Positions 10,129 through 19,713 of a stretch of 45,615 nt of DNA are shown here, in pieces. The DNA lies in contig CALFUN010000013.1 in assembly GCA_937929915.1 (NCBI GenBank), positions 1 through 45,615 on the forward strand. Reading direction: 5' to 3'. Both the position numbers and the translations under genes were made by a program. Source of the DNA: an uncultured Caulobacterales bacterium (GTDB taxonomy: Bacteria; Pseudomonadota; Alphaproteobacteria; Caulobacterales; Maricaulaceae). Position 1 is the first letter of the stretch, and every line of letters begins with the position of its first letter. The notes below the pieces were generated by a model. That model searched no databases. It was not told where the DNA came from and worked only from the letters and a program-made list of their open reading frames with translations.

Positions 10129-10652
10129 CAGTCCGTCTCCAACTGTAGGATAAGGGGCTTTAATGTTTGTGTCCAATCCTCGCGTGATATTGGGCCAATA
10201 TGTTTATACCGAATTGTGCCTGATTTATCTGTTACAAATGTTTCTGGCGCGCCAACGACGCCGAGTTTGATCGCTAAAATCGATTCAGGGTCAAAGATAA
10301 TATCGCCATAAGGATTACCTTGCCGCTCAAGCCAGTCTTGGCCTTTATCACGTTTATCTCGCCAATTAATACCGACAAGATTAACGGTTTCGTTTTGGGC
10401 TATATCCATCAAAATAGGATGCTCGACGTTACAAGCAATACACCAAGAGCCAAATACATTCACAAGGCTGACTTGATTTTTTAGGTTCGCTTCGGTCAAT
10501 AGAACTTGCGGATCCTCTAAACTTTGCAGCGAAAATTGCGGGAAAGGCGTTTCTATTAAAACCGTATCAAGCTTGCGCGGGTCGCGGGTTAAGCCAATCG
10601 CAAAAGCAAGACCAATTAAAGCAAAAATAATAAGAGGAATAAAACGCTTCAT
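10128..10652 (-). CDS. ccmG: Thiol:disulfide interchange protein CcmG/DsbE
   Basis: Membrane-anchored periplasmic thioredoxin that supplies reductant for cytochrome c maturation. 174 residues: N-terminal anchor (FIPLIIFALIGLAFAIGL), then a thioredoxin-like domain with VNVFGSWCIACNVEHP carrying the active-site CIAC pair, the GINWRDKRDKG segment, and the conserved GVVGAPETF cis-Pro loop. Abuts ccmF with no gap and overlaps ccmH by one base. Confidence 0.95.
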   Translation of the reverse strand: MKRFIPLIIFALIGLAFAIGLTRDPRKLDTVLIETPFPQFSLQSLEDPQVLLTEANLKNQVSLVNVFGSWCIACNVEHPILMDIAQNETVNLVGINWRDKRDKGQDWLERQGNPYGDIIFDPESILAIKLGVVGAPETFVTDKSGTIRYKHIGPISREDWTQTLKPLILQLETD

Positions 10653-12581
10653 TTAACTATTTTCCTGCTCCAAAGGGCGTCTATTGCCTCTACTCAATAA
10701 GGATATAAACCCAGCTAGCGCCATTAAAATTGCGCCAAACCATATCCAGGTTACGAGCGGCTGATAATTCGCCCGCAGCACATATCCATCTTTATTATTG
10801 CCTTCGCCAATCGCGGCAAATACTGTAATGGCGGGGGTGAAATGAAACCCAGCTTCGGTCGTGACCATATTGCGAACAGGATAAAAGCGCTGTTCTGTGT
10901 AAAGTGTTTTGACAGGCTTGCCATTTTTAGTGACAATAACATCTGCGCCAAGATATTCATAATTTTCGCGCAGTCCTGTCGCAGGGATTTGCAGGGTAAA
11001 TTCATAGCCTGAATTGCGCAGAGTTTCATTGGGTTTGATACGGCCAATAGCTTCATAGCTCCAGCTTGACATAGTCACGGCCCCTGCTGTGAAAATGGCA
11101 ACGCCCATATGGGCTAAAAAGAATCCCCAAAAACTGGCAGGCTGTTTTGTCAGTGATGCCGCTTTCCATTTTGTACGGCGGCCCAGAGCGATAATGGATG
11201 AGGCGGCGAGATAGGCGGCCAGCGCTAGGCCTATAAAGCCAAGCGCAAATTTTCTAAAGATAATAATGGCTGCGATGATGCTGATGGCAATGATGATAAG
11301 GCTTGGCCGCAAAGACTTTAATTCTGAGACACGTGCTTGCCGCCATCTCAGTAAAGGTGCAGCCCCCATGAATATAATCAAAACTGTCATAATCGGCGCG
11401 AAGGTAGCGTCGAAATATGGCGCGCCGACGCTGATTTGATTCCCTTGAATGGCGTCGATGAAAAGTGGATAGAATGTTCCAAGAAATACAGTCAGTGTCG
11501 CTGTGGCGAGTAAGATGTTATTTAACACAAGACCGCCATCTTTGGAAATACGTTCAAATTCGGCAGGCGCGAAAAGCGTTTTGGCCCGCATAGCATAAAG
11601 CGATAACGCCCCGCCTGTCGCGGCCAGTAATAGCATTAAAATAAACACCCCGCGCGCAGGGTCTACGGCAAAGGCATGGACACTTACCAATACGCCTGAG
11701 CGCACAACAAATGTTCCGATAAGCGAGAGGGAAAACGCGGATATTGCTAGCAAGACAGTCCAATGCGCTAGGCCTGTGCGGCGCTCTAAGACCATGATAG
11801 AATGAATGAGGGCTGTGCCGAGCAACCATGGCATGAAAGATACATTTTCGACAGGATCCCACATCCACCAACCACCCCAGCCAAGCTCATAATAAGCCCA
11901 TATAGAGCCAAGGGTAATGCCAAGGGTCAGGAAGCTCCAAGCTGTGAGTGTCCAAGGGCGTAACCATTTGGCCCAATCTTTATCAACCTTGCCTAAAATA
12001 AGCGCGGCGATGGCCATTGAAAATGCAATCGAAAACCCGACATAGCCCAAATAAAGCATGGGCGGATGAATGGCCAAGCCAGGGTCTTGCAAGAGCGGGT
12101 TAAGTCCGTTGCCATCAATAGGGGCAGGCGATAGCCGCTCAAATGGATTTGAAGTGAAAAGGATAAAAGCAATAAACCCAACCGATAAAGCTCCTTGGCA
12201 AGCAAGGGTTAAGGCGCGGAGCTTATCAGGCAAAGCTTGTTTAGACTTTGCAAAACAGGCGCTATAAATTCCAATCATCAATGTCCAAAGCAGGATAGAG
12301 CCTTCATGATTACCCCATACGCCTGAAATTTTATAAAGTAGCGGCTTGGCAGAATGGGAATGTAAGGCGGCAAGTTTGACAGTAAAATCAGAGCCGACAA
12401 AGACCAAAATTAGCGCAAAAAATGATGCGGCGAGTAACACGCATTGCAGACCTGCGGCGCGGCGGCCAAATTGCATCAAACTCGCATTATCTTGGCGCGC
12501 ACCAATCGCAGGTAAAACCGCTTGAGCTAAAGCTACGCAGAGTGCGAGTATAAGTAAAAAATGTCCAAGCTCTGCGATCAT
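10653..12581 (-). CDS. ccmF: Cytochrome c-type biogenesis protein CcmF (haem lyase core)
   Basis: Large polytopic membrane subunit that ligates haem to apocytochrome c. 642 residues with many transmembrane segments and the WWD haem-handling motif GWGGWWMWDPVENVSFMPWL in the middle, with conserved histidines nearby (e.g. GTALIHS, HAFAVDP). Length is normal for the family. First gene of ccmF-G-H-I. The usual upstream partner ccmE is not present: the next gene upstream is yggT, so ccmE and ccmABCD must be elsewhere. Ribosome site before ATG 12581 is weak. Confidence 0.97.
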   Translation of the reverse strand: MIAELGHFLLILALCVALAQAVLPAIGARQDNASLMQFGRRAAGLQCVLLAASFFALILVFVGSDFTVKLAALHSHSAKPLLYKISGVWGNHEGSILLWTLMIGIYSACFAKSKQALPDKLRALTLACQGALSVGFIAFILFTSNPFERLSPAPIDGNGLNPLLQDPGLAIHPPMLYLGYVGFSIAFSMAIAALILGKVDKDWAKWLRPWTLTAWSFLTLGITLGSIWAYYELGWGGWWMWDPVENVSFMPWLLGTALIHSIMVLERRTGLAHWTVLLAISAFSLSLIGTFVVRSGVLVSVHAFAVDPARGVFILMLLLAATGGALSLYAMRAKTLFAPAEFERISKDGGLVLNNILLATATLTVFLGTFYPLFIDAIQGNQISVGAPYFDATFAPIMTVLIIFMGAAPLLRWRQARVSELKSLRPSLIIIAISIIAAIIIFRKFALGFIGLALAAYLAASSIIALGRRTKWKAASLTKQPASFWGFFLAHMGVAIFTAGAVTMSSWSYEAIGRIKPNETLRNSGYEFTLQIPATGLRENYEYLGADVIVTKNGKPVKTLYTEQRFYPVRNMVTTEAGFHFTPAITVFAAIGEGNNKDGYVLRANYQPLVTWIWFGAILMALAGFISLLSRGNRRPLEQENS

Positions 12582-12632
12582 AAAACTGTCTATAGGCGGT
12601 TATGGCCTAAGCGGCAACGCAGATAAAAAAAT

Positions 12633-12953
12633 TTAGATTGCGGCGTTTGGCCCGAGTAATCTAAGCAGAGTTGGGATAATATAGCCTTGTATCCAATATA
12701 GGCCTAAAATCGCGACAAGAAATGCAAGATCAAGGCCGCCCATTGGCGGGATAAAGCGGCGAATGGGTGTTAAAATAGGCTCAACGATACGTCTAGTAAT
12801 ATTATAAATCTGTGCCATGGCGGGATGGCGTAAATTGACAATGTTAAAAGCAATCAACCAAGAAAATGCCATATAGATAAACATAATAAAAATCAGCAAG
12901 CTGATGATTGGACTTACGAAATGAATCAAAATTGATTGTAGAAAACCGTTCAT
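12633..12953 (-). CDS. YggT family membrane protein
   Basis: 106-residue inner-membrane protein with two hydrophobic segments (about 8-30 and 73-97) separated by the conserved amphipathic loop IYNITRRIVEPILTPIRRFI, diagnostic for YggT/Ycf19. The family is linked to membrane and osmotic functions; exact role is uncertain. I chose ATG 12953 because AGAGG lies 7 nt upstream and the transmembrane start matches homologues. The longer frame to 13016 adds 21 polar residues and lacks such a site. Confidence 0.9.
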   Translation of the reverse strand: MNGFLQSILIHFVSPIISLLIFIMFIYMAFSWLIAFNIVNLRHPAMAQIYNITRRIVEPILTPIRRFIPPMGGLDLAFLVAILGLYWIQGYIIPTLLRLLGPNAAI

Positions 12954-13260
12954 GAAAGCCTCTTTTATGGCAGTGCCTATCATTTGGCGCGCACCGTTTA
13001 TATCTTCCCTGCCCATGTAGGTATCTTAGGCCGTCTTCGCAAGCGCTTTGTCATGAGGTTGTAAGCTGGGCTGATGCCATAAAGCGAAATCCATAAGGCC
13101 AAACTAAGGCAGATTTACGCCCAAGCCTTGCCATATTCCTTTTATAGACATGTTTATAAATTAAAATAGGCCAATCAAACAAGTAAGGGTTGAGACAATG
13201 CAAAGAATGAGTTTAGTAAAGGACAGAGCTTACTCACCACGCCGGGCTGGAGGAAAATCC
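12954..13260. other. Intergenic region between divergent yggT and chvI
   Basis: The longest gene-free stretch in the window (about 307 nt). It must hold promoters for yggT (leftward) and chvI (rightward). Rightward, TTGCCA near 13128 is followed by AT-rich TTATAGACATGTTTATAAAT, where a -10 could lie, but spacing is ambiguous. A GGAGG ribosome site precedes chvI (13250-13254). No RNA gene or strong hairpin was seen. An in-frame ATG at 13198 would extend ChvI by 21 residues unlike any response regulator. Confidence 0.5.
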
Positions 13261-13965
13261 ATGGCGAAAATATATCTTGTTGATGATGATGAAAACATCC
13301 TCACATCCGTCTCTATGTTTTTAGAAGATGCGGGCTATGAGGTTCGTAAATTTCATGATGGGGTGAGCGCCCTTGAGGCCATTAAAGCAAACCCGCCAGA
13401 TTTAGCTGTGTTTGATGTAAAAATGCCGCGTATGGACGGTATAGAGCTTTTGCGCCGTGTGCGCCAATCTTCAAATCTGCCTGTGATTTTCTTAACATCG
13501 AAAGATGATGAATTTGACGAAGCGATTGGTTTTAATATGGGCGCAGATGATTATATCACAAAGCCATTTTCCCAACGGCTTTTAGGTGAGCGTATCAAAG
13601 CGGTTTTGCGCCGTGCATCTTTAACCTCTATCGTTACGCCTGTGCCTGCCGAAGGTGATGACAAAATCATGCGCCGCGGGAAGCTATTGCTGGATCCCAA
13701 CCGTCATGCCTGTTCATGGGACGGGGAACCTGTGCGCCTGACGGTGACAGAATTTTTGATTCTTGAGAGCCTTGCCAATCGCCCAGGCTATGTAAAATCT
13801 CGCGATCAGTTGATGGATGCCGCCTATGATGACCAAATTTATGTGGATGACCGTACGATTGATAGTCACATAAAGCGCTTACGTAAAAAGTTCCGCAAGA
13901 CGGATAAGAGTTTTGATGGTATCGAAACGCTTTATGGAGTTGGGTATAAATATCGAGAAGTCTAA
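13261..13965 (+). CDS. chvI: Response regulator ChvI (OmpR family)
   Basis: DNA-binding regulator paired with ChvG; in alphaproteobacteria the pair responds to envelope and acid stress. 234 residues: receiver domain starting [17 protein letters not shown] with acidic pocket D8-D9-D10, phospho-acceptor Asp52 in [10 protein letters not shown], and Lys in DDYITKPF; then a winged-helix output domain with [15 protein letters not shown] and the terminal [13 protein letters not shown] 13261 is preceded by GGAGG at 7-nt spacing, a very strong site. Overlaps chvG. Confidence 0.95.
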   Translation: MAKIYLVDDDENILTSVSMFLEDAGYEVRKFHDGVSALEAIKANPPDLAVFDVKMPRMDGIELLRRVRQSSNLPVIFLTSKDDEFDEAIGFNMGADDYITKPFSQRLLGERIKAVLRRASLTSIVTPVPAEGDDKIMRRGKLLLDPNRHACSWDGEPVRLTVTEFLILESLANRPGYVKSRDQLMDAAYDDQIYVDDRTIDSHIKRLRKKFRKTDKSFDGIETLYGVGYKYREV

Positions 13966-15748
13966 CGATATTGATGCAGCGAGCGGCCTGGGGTCTGCGC
14001 GCAAAGCTAGCTTGCTAGCGTCAAAGGCGCGCCAAAAACCTGTCAAAAAACGGCCCGTACGTCTTATAGACCGGCGTGTGGGGCCGCGGCGCAGCTTATT
14101 GTCTTCACGCTTAACGCGGAATATTTTTATCTCAAATATGATCGGCTTGCTGATATTGGTCGCAGGCTCGTTGGCGGTGAACCGATTTGAGCAAGGCTTG
14201 GTGAATGCCAAGGTTGAAAATCTGCGCTCGCTTGCGGCAACCATGACAACCTATATTGGCGAGCAAGCGACAGGTTTTGGCGGGGCAGCGGAGCTTGATA
14301 TAATGGGGGCAAGGCAAGTGCTGCGCGGGGCCAATGTACCCGATACGTGGCGTGTGCGCCTGCATGACCGCGGCGGGCAAGTGGTTGTGGATACGGCGGG
14401 GCTTAATGATACAATTTCTGTTTCAACGCTTGACCCGATTATTACAGAAGATACTCCGCCGCCAGAGCCGCCGCCTCTGCGTGAGCGTTTAACGACATGG
14501 GTCAGCGATAAAACGCATAATCTGCCATGGCGGGTTAGGCAGCGAGAGGCCTTGCGGCGAGATTTACGCGCGGATATTGGACAAGCGCTGTTGGGGGAGA
14601 CCGTGAAAGGCCCATATTATGATGATACAGATAATCTTATCGTCAGTGTCTCTATGCCTGTGCAGCGCGTACAGCAAGTTTTGGGGGTTGTGACTGTCGA
14701 AGCCAATGATGTCTCTGTGACAGTTGATGCCGCGCGCAGCGCGCTTGCGCCCATAATTGGTTTAGCCTTTTTGGCGGCGTTATTATCCTCTTTGGCTTTG
14801 ACACTTTTCATCACTTTGCCCATGCGTAAATTAGCTCGTGCGGCAGAGATTGTGACGCGCTCGTCAAAGAAACGTGATGCGATTCCTGACTTATCCAAGC
14901 GCCGCGACGAAATTGGTGATTTATCGGCGGTTATGCGCGAAATGACATTGGGACTGTATTCACGCATTGACGATATTGCAAATTTTGCGGCGGATGTGGC
15001 CCATGAAATTAAAAACCCTTTGACCTCGCTACGCTCCGCCTCAGATACGCTGAGAGTTGCCAAAACAGATGAGCAGCGCGCAAAGCTTGTCGATATTATT
15101 CAACAAGATGTCTCGCGCATGGACAGGTTGATTTCGGATATTTCAAAAGCCTCTAAGGTGGACGCCAATTTGGCTCGCGAAACGGCGCAAAGCTTAGATG
15201 TTGCGGATATTTTACAAAATATCACAGAATTTTATCAACAAACCCGTGGTAAAGATAGTTTGCAAGTTATCAATTTAACAAAACTGGAAACCAGTCATCC
15301 TGTTTTTATTCGCGCATTTGAAACACCCTTTGCGCAAGTTCTACGAAATCTCATTGATAATGCTTTGACCTTCTCGCCAAAAGACGGGACAGTGCGGGTT
15401 GAAGGGCGTGTGCAAAATGGGCAAGTTGTGATTATGGTAGAAGATGATGGCCCGGGCATCCCGCCCGCAAATTTGGAAACCGTCTTTGACCGGTTTTATA
15501 CAGACCGGCCCAAAGCTGCGCAATTTGGCTCTCATTCTGGGCTAGGACTTGCGATTTGCCGCCAAATTATGACGGCGCATAAGGGGCATATTCATGCGCA
15601 AAACTGGGAAGATGCTAACGGCCATGTGCAAGGCGCGCGGTTTATTGTGACCTTGCCGCGCCAAATAACGGGCGGCGGGCCTAATGAGCCTAAAACTGTG
15701 TCGCAAAAACTAGGGCAGAAACGTGCATGGTGGCAATTCAAATCCTAA
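13934..15748 (+). CDS. chvG: Sensor histidine kinase ChvG
   Basis: Membrane sensor for ChvI. A basic N-terminal cytoplasmic tail precedes transmembrane helix 1 ([16 protein letters not shown]). A periplasmic sensor region of about 180 residues includes a proline-rich TPPPEPPPL loop. Helix 2 ([19 protein letters not shown]), HAMP, the H-box [16 protein letters not shown] (phospho-His near residue 357), N-box [11 protein letters not shown], and G-boxes DDGPGIPP and HSGLGLAI follow. The start is uncertain: 13934 and 13913 both lie inside chvI (about 32 or 53 nt overlap), and no in-frame ATG exists after the chvI stop until helix 1. Function is secure. Confidence 0.92.
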   Translation: MELGINIEKSNDIDAASGLGSARKASLLASKARQKPVKKRPVRLIDRRVGPRRSLLSSRLTRNIFISNMIGLLILVAGSLAVNRFEQGLVNAKVENLRSLAATMTTYIGEQATGFGGAAELDIMGARQVLRGANVPDTWRVRLHDRGGQVVVDTAGLNDTISVSTLDPIITEDTPPPEPPPLRERLTTWVSDKTHNLPWRVRQREALRRDLRADIGQALLGETVKGPYYDDTDNLIVSVSMPVQRVQQVLGVVTVEANDVSVTVDAARSALAPIIGLAFLAALLSSLALTLFITLPMRKLARAAEIVTRSSKKRDAIPDLSKRRDEIGDLSAVMREMTLGLYSRIDDIANFAADVAHEIKNPLTSLRSASDTLRVAKTDEQRAKLVDIIQQDVSRMDRLISDISKASKVDANLARETAQSLDVADILQNITEFYQQTRGKDSLQVINLTKLETSHPVFIRAFETPFAQVLRNLIDNALTFSPKDGTVRVEGRVQNGQVVIMVEDDGPGIPPANLETVFDRFYTDRPKAAQFGSHSGLGLAICRQIMTAHKGHIHAQNWEDANGHVQGARFIVTLPRQITGGGPNEPKTVSQKLGQKRAWWQFKS

Positions 15749-15824
15749 TGCTCATTTCCGTCATTTTTTGCTTTCCAAGCCATTTTAAATTTGATTATGT
15801 AGATGGCTGAACAGGGAGAGTATC

Positions 15825-16229
15825 TTGATAGGTCTTGTTATTGTCACGCATGGGCAATTAGCCACAGAATTACGCCATGCAACAGAGCATGTTGTCGGCC
15901 CGCAGGATAATTTGGAAACAATCTGCATCGGGCCTGATGACGATATGGAACAGCGCCGTGATGATATTCGCGCCGCTGTCACAAAGGTTGACAGCAATAT
16001 GGGGGTTATATTGCTAACCGATATGTTTGGCGGAACGCCGTCTAATTTGGCCATTTCTATGCTACAAGACGGTAAGGTCGAAGTTCTGGCTGGGGTTAAT
16101 TTGCCAATGCTGATTAAATTAGCAGAAGCGCGCCGTTCAGCGAGCCTTGAAGAGGCCGCTATTAGAGCTAAGGATGCGGGGCAACGTTATATCGCGATTG
16201 CGTCTAAAATCCTTGCAGGCGAAAGTTAG
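15825..16229 (+). CDS. PTS EIIA-Man family protein (nitrogen/regulatory PTS, PtsM-type)
   Basis: 134-residue PTS EIIA of the mannose family, phosphorylated on His9 in MIGLVIVTHGQLATEL. Other family marks are ILLTDMFGGTPSNLAISML and VLAGVNLPMLIKLAEAR. There is no accompanying sugar permease, as expected for the regulatory PTS of alphaproteobacteria. It lies downstream of chvG and 5 nt before HPr. In relatives a gene for HPr kinase (hprK) usually lies between chvG and this gene; here only 76 nt separate them. Confidence 0.93.
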   Translation: MIGLVIVTHGQLATELRHATEHVVGPQDNLETICIGPDDDMEQRRDDIRAAVTKVDSNMGVILLTDMFGGTPSNLAISMLQDGKVEVLAGVNLPMLIKLAEARRSASLEEAAIRAKDAGQRYIAIASKILAGES

Positions 16230-16234
16230 AACTC

Positions 16235-16540
16235 ATGCGATTATTTGATCGCGTCAAATCTGTCTCTGCACGATTGACGCTGCGAAATAAACGCGGCCTA
16301 CATGCGCGCGCATCGCATAAATTTATGGAATGTGTGAGCGCGCATAATTCATTAGTGGTTGTGCAAAGCCATAATGATGTTTGCGAAGAGGCCGTTGAAG
16401 CCGACTCGGTTATGGAGCTTTTATTGCTGGGCGCTGCGTGCGGTGAAGACATAACAATCACAGCGACAGGTGAAGATGCCGCCATGACGATCCAAGCGCT
16501 AACGGAATTGGTCAATGCAAGATTTGGCGAGACGGAATGA
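16235..16540 (+). CDS. Phosphocarrier protein HPr
   Basis: 101 residues with an N-terminal extension of about 10 residues. The active-site motif NKRGLHARASHKF places the phospho-His at residue 23. The second regulatory site, normally Ser46, aligns with Ser58 in VEADSVMELLLLGAACGEDI, so the Ser is kept even though no hprK is seen locally. It should shuttle phosphate from EI (PtsP, not in this window) to the EIIA next to it. The ribosome site is weak. Its stop overlaps the next start (ATGATGA). Confidence 0.94.
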   Translation: MRLFDRVKSVSARLTLRNKRGLHARASHKFMECVSAHNSLVVVQSHNDVCEEAVEADSVMELLLLGAACGEDITITATGEDAAMTIQALTELVNARFGETE

Positions 16541-16992
16541 TGAGAGGCTTACGGCGATTGGTTCAGATAAGCTCACGAGCAGGCTTTGCCGTATGTATAT
16601 TGCCAATCTGTATATTAACAGCCTGCGCGACAAAAACCGTTTTTGTCCCAAAAAGCAGCTATCCTGCGGATCCATGGGTGAAGGGTTATGCGAGTGATCA
16701 AGACTGTCTTGGCGGCGAAAAGCTTGCAGCGATAGAGTTTGATTTACCTGAATATCCGCGGCGCTCATTTAATTCTGGACGTCAAGGATGGGCGATTATT
16801 CGTTTGGACGTTGATGCGCAGGGGCAAACGCAAAATGTTGACGTTGAGCGCGCTTTGCCTATCGGACTTTTCGACACTGTTTCACAAAAAGCGGTTCAAG
16901 CCTGGAGCTTTGCTCCGCCCGATGATGGCCCGCTTTTTAATTGCCGCGTTCTTTTACGCTATCGCGGCGGGACTGTAAGCCTGGGGTCGTAA
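16537..16992 (+). CDS. Putative lipoprotein with TonB C-terminal-like domain
   Basis: 151 residues. An N-terminal hydrophobic signal (FAVCILPICILTAC) ends in a lipobox LTAC with Cys30 as the likely lipid-modified residue. The C-terminal half has the TonB_C pattern LPEYPRRSFNSGRQGWAIIR, then LDVDAQGQTQNVDVERALP and AVQAWSFAPP. There is no proline-rich spacer, so it is not a canonical TonB that contacts ExbBD. The start overlaps HPr by 4 nt, placing it in the chvG-PTS transcription unit. Function is unknown; a periplasmic envelope protein is a reasonable inference. Confidence 0.8.
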   Translation: MMRGLRRLVQISSRAGFAVCILPICILTACATKTVFVPKSSYPADPWVKGYASDQDCLGGEKLAAIEFDLPEYPRRSFNSGRQGWAIIRLDVDAQGQTQNVDVERALPIGLFDTVSQKAVQAWSFAPPDDGPLFNCRVLLRYRGGTVSLGS

Positions 16993-17099
16993 TCAAACAT
17001 AGTGACATGAGAGCTGGCAAATAGGTGTAGCCAGTGATTATACTCTTTTAAGAAATTTCTTTTATACTTGGCTGTAAACGTCATGTGGGAATGAACGAT

Positions 17100-18176
17100 A
17101 TGTTGAATGTTGAAAAAATTACGCCTGTTATAATGTCAGGCGGTGCGGGTAGCCGATTATGGCCGCTTTCTTTGCAGGCCGAGCCAAAACAATTATTGCC
17201 GCTTGTGACGGATAAGACAATGCTGCAAGAAACAGTCGCGCGATTTGATAACGACCTTTATCATGATCCTGTTTTTATTTGTAATGCGAGCCATGCTGAT
17301 TTGATAACCGCGCAAATGGCGCAGATAGACCGTAAAATCGGTGCAATCATCATAGAGCCTGAAGGGCGCAATACGGCCTCATGTGCTGTTGTGGCTGCGC
17401 TTCATGCGGAAAAAATCGAAAAAAATAGCCTGTTTTTACTGGTGCCCGCTGATCACCATATTTCTAAACCACATGCTTTTCGGCGAGCCGTTGCTGCGGG
17501 CGCACCTGTGGCGGCCAAAGGCCATCTTGTGACTTTTGGCATGGTGCCAGACCATCCAGCTACGGGTTTTGGGTATATCCGCAAGGGTGATAACTTAGCG
17601 CCGGGTACATTTAATGTTGAAGAATTTGTTGAAAAACCGCCTAAATCTGTCGCGGAAACTTATGTCAGCTCAGGGCGTTATTTCTGGAATAGCGGGATAT
17701 TTTTATTCGATTCCAAAACTTTAATTTCTGAGATGCAAAGTCATTCACCTGACGTAGAAAAATATAGCCGCATGTCTTATGAAACGGCCAATGCAGATAG
17801 CGGCCGTATTTATCTCGATGCGGAGCCTTTTTCAAAGATTCCGTCTGTGCCAGTAGATAAGGCGGTCATGGAGCAAACGCAAAAAGCTGTTGTTATCCCG
17901 TGTGATCTGGGTTGGCACGATATTGGGAGTTTTAAAGCTTTGCATGAATTAAAAGCGGGGGATGACGGCATGGCTATTTCTGGTGCTGTGATTACCGAAA
18001 ATACGACCCAAGCTTTGATTGATACGGACGGGCCGCTCGTGAGTGTTGTTGGCCTCGACAATATTGCCGTTATTGTAAAAGAGGGGCGTGTGCTTGTGTT
18101 AAATTTGGATGCCGCCCAAGATGTCAAAGCCATTGTTGAAACGCTAAAGGCGCAAGATAAAACTGATTTATTGTAA
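17100..18176 (+). CDS. manC: Mannose-1-phosphate guanylyltransferase
   Basis: Makes GDP-mannose from mannose-1-phosphate and GTP for surface polysaccharides. About 358 residues with the nucleotidyltransferase signature PVIMSGGAGSRLWPLS and AEPKQLLPL, the family PEGRNTASCAVVAA motif, LVPADHHI, FVEKPP, and FWNSGIFLF. It is the single-domain form: the C-terminal isomerase domain of bifunctional ManC/AlgA is not present. Starts at 17085 (GTG) and 17091 (ATG) are possible; 17100 is preferred because GGGA lies 9 nt upstream. Followed by glmM after 69 nt. Confidence 0.93.
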   Translation: MLNVEKITPVIMSGGAGSRLWPLSLQAEPKQLLPLVTDKTMLQETVARFDNDLYHDPVFICNASHADLITAQMAQIDRKIGAIIIEPEGRNTASCAVVAALHAEKIEKNSLFLLVPADHHISKPHAFRRAVAAGAPVAAKGHLVTFGMVPDHPATGFGYIRKGDNLAPGTFNVEEFVEKPPKSVAETYVSSGRYFWNSGIFLFDSKTLISEMQSHSPDVEKYSRMSYETANADSGRIYLDAEPFSKIPSVPVDKAVMEQTQKAVVIPCDLGWHDIGSFKALHELKAGDDGMAISGAVITENTTQALIDTDGPLVSVVGLDNIAVIVKEGRVLVLNLDAAQDVKAIVETLKAQDKTDLL

Positions 18177-18245
18177 CTTTAGAATGACATTTCCATCATC
18201 ACGCCGCATAGGCATAATAAATTATATTCATTTAAGGATATTGCC

Positions 18246-19604
18246 GTGAGTCAGCAAAAATTTTTCGGAACAGACGGCGTGCGCGGGCGGGCTAATCAGG
18301 GAAAAATGACACCGATGAGTGTCATGCGCCTTGGCCAAGCCGCAGGCCGGTACTTTCGCCGTCAATCTGGGCTGAAATCAAGTGTTGTCATTGGTAAGGA
18401 TACGCGCCTATCGGGATATATGATAGAGCCAGCATTGGTGGCTGGTTTTACATCTATGGGGATGAATGTGAAGCTGACCGGGCCACTGCCGACCTCTGCT
18501 GTCTCCTTGTTAACGCGGACATTACGCGCGGATATGGGCGTGATGATTACAGCCTCTCATAATAAATTTCATGATAATGGCATTAAACTTTTTGGCCCTG
18601 ATGGGCGCAAATTATCAGATGAAGCTGAGGCTGAAATTGAAGCTATTTTGCGGACAGATTCAACGGAAAAACTCTCAGATTCAGCTGAGCTTGGCCGTGT
18701 CGTGCGGTATGAAGATATGCAAGCGCGCTATCTTGAAATTGCTAAAGCTACTTTTCCGCGCCGTATGCGGCTGACGGGCCTTAAAATCGTAATAGATTGC
18801 GCCAATGGCGCGGCTTATAAAACCGCGCCTGCCGCGCTCTGGGAATTAGGGGCAGACGAAGTTTATCCGATAGGGGTCGCGCCTAATGGTTTGAATATTA
18901 ATGCTGGATGCGGCTCTACCGATACAGCGCTTTTATCCCAGACGGTCTTGGAAAAGGGCGCACATTTAGGCATTGCGCTGGACGGGGATGCGGATCGTCT
19001 TATTATGTGTGATGAAAAGGGCCGTATCATTGACGGAGATCAGCTTCTCGCATTGATTGGCTCAGGTTGGCATAATAATGGACAGCTGACAAAGCCAGGG
19101 ATTGTCGCGACCGTTATGTCTAATCTTGGGCTAGAGCGCTTTATAGAAAGCCGCGGTATGGACTTTATCCGTACATCCGTCGGAGACCGGCATGTGGCGG
19201 CGCGTATGCGCGCTGATGGGTATAATCTTGGCGGCGAACAATCAGGGCATATCTTGATGACGGATTTCACGCCAACAGGCGATGGCACAGTGGCCGCCTT
19301 GCAAGTGCTAGCCGAAATTGTCCGCAGGGGTAAGCCAGCAAGCGAGGTTTTAGATCAATTTGAAACCGTCCCGCAAATGCTGAAAAATGTTAAATATGAA
19401 GGGCAGTCTCCTATGATGCATCCAGAGCTGTTATCTGCGATTAAAGATGCGAAGGTTGAATTTGGCAGCGCAGGGCGCGTTTTGGTGCGTGCATCGGGAA
19501 CAGAGCCGTTGATCCGCGTGATGGCCGAAGGTGATGATGCCAGTAAAGTTGATAAAATTACGGATGATCTTGTGGCTTTAATTGTAAAACTAGCAGCCAA
19601 ATAA
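18246..19604 (+). CDS. glmM: Phosphoglucosamine mutase
   Basis: Converts glucosamine-6-phosphate to glucosamine-1-phosphate for UDP-GlcNAc, hence peptidoglycan and lipopolysaccharide. 452 residues: FFGTDGVRGRAN at the N-terminus, phospho-serine loop ITASHNKFHDNG with Ser104, metal-binding LDGDADRLIM, sugar-binding GGEQSGH, and phosphate-binding RASGTEPLIRVMAEG. Starts with GTG, with AAGGA upstream at proper spacing. In many bacteria glmM follows folP or ftsH; here it follows manC, grouping two sugar-phosphate enzymes. Confidence 0.97.
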   Translation: MSQQKFFGTDGVRGRANQGKMTPMSVMRLGQAAGRYFRRQSGLKSSVVIGKDTRLSGYMIEPALVAGFTSMGMNVKLTGPLPTSAVSLLTRTLRADMGVMITASHNKFHDNGIKLFGPDGRKLSDEAEAEIEAILRTDSTEKLSDSAELGRVVRYEDMQARYLEIAKATFPRRMRLTGLKIVIDCANGAAYKTAPAALWELGADEVYPIGVAPNGLNINAGCGSTDTALLSQTVLEKGAHLGIALDGDADRLIMCDEKGRIIDGDQLLALIGSGWHNNGQLTKPGIVATVMSNLGLERFIESRGMDFIRTSVGDRHVAARMRADGYNLGGEQSGHILMTDFTPTGDGTVAALQVLAEIVRRGKPASEVLDQFETVPQMLKNVKYEGQSPMMHPELLSAIKDAKVEFGSAGRVLVRASGTEPLIRVMAEGDDASKVDKITDDLVALIVKLAAK

Positions 19605-19713
19605 AGATTTCTCCCTTTGATACGCGATTGAATGCGTAAAACATGGTTTTGTCACTTTTCATGCGCCGCATGATTGTCTATGCCCGATTCATTATGACTG
19701 CCATGGGGACGTC

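Noticed and set aside
13198..13260. Upstream in-frame ATG for ChvI
   Set aside because: The GGAGG site and receiver-domain homology both point to 13261; the extra 21 residues match nothing.
17014..17040. CTGGC...GCCAG hairpin as terminator of the PTS unit
   Set aside because: Only a 5-bp stem with a long loop, and the T-rich stretch is not adjacent.
17048..17063. AAGAAATTTCTT palindrome upstream of manC as operator or terminator
   Set aside because: AT-only core, no T-run or GC stem and no known regulator; likely chance in AT-rich DNA.
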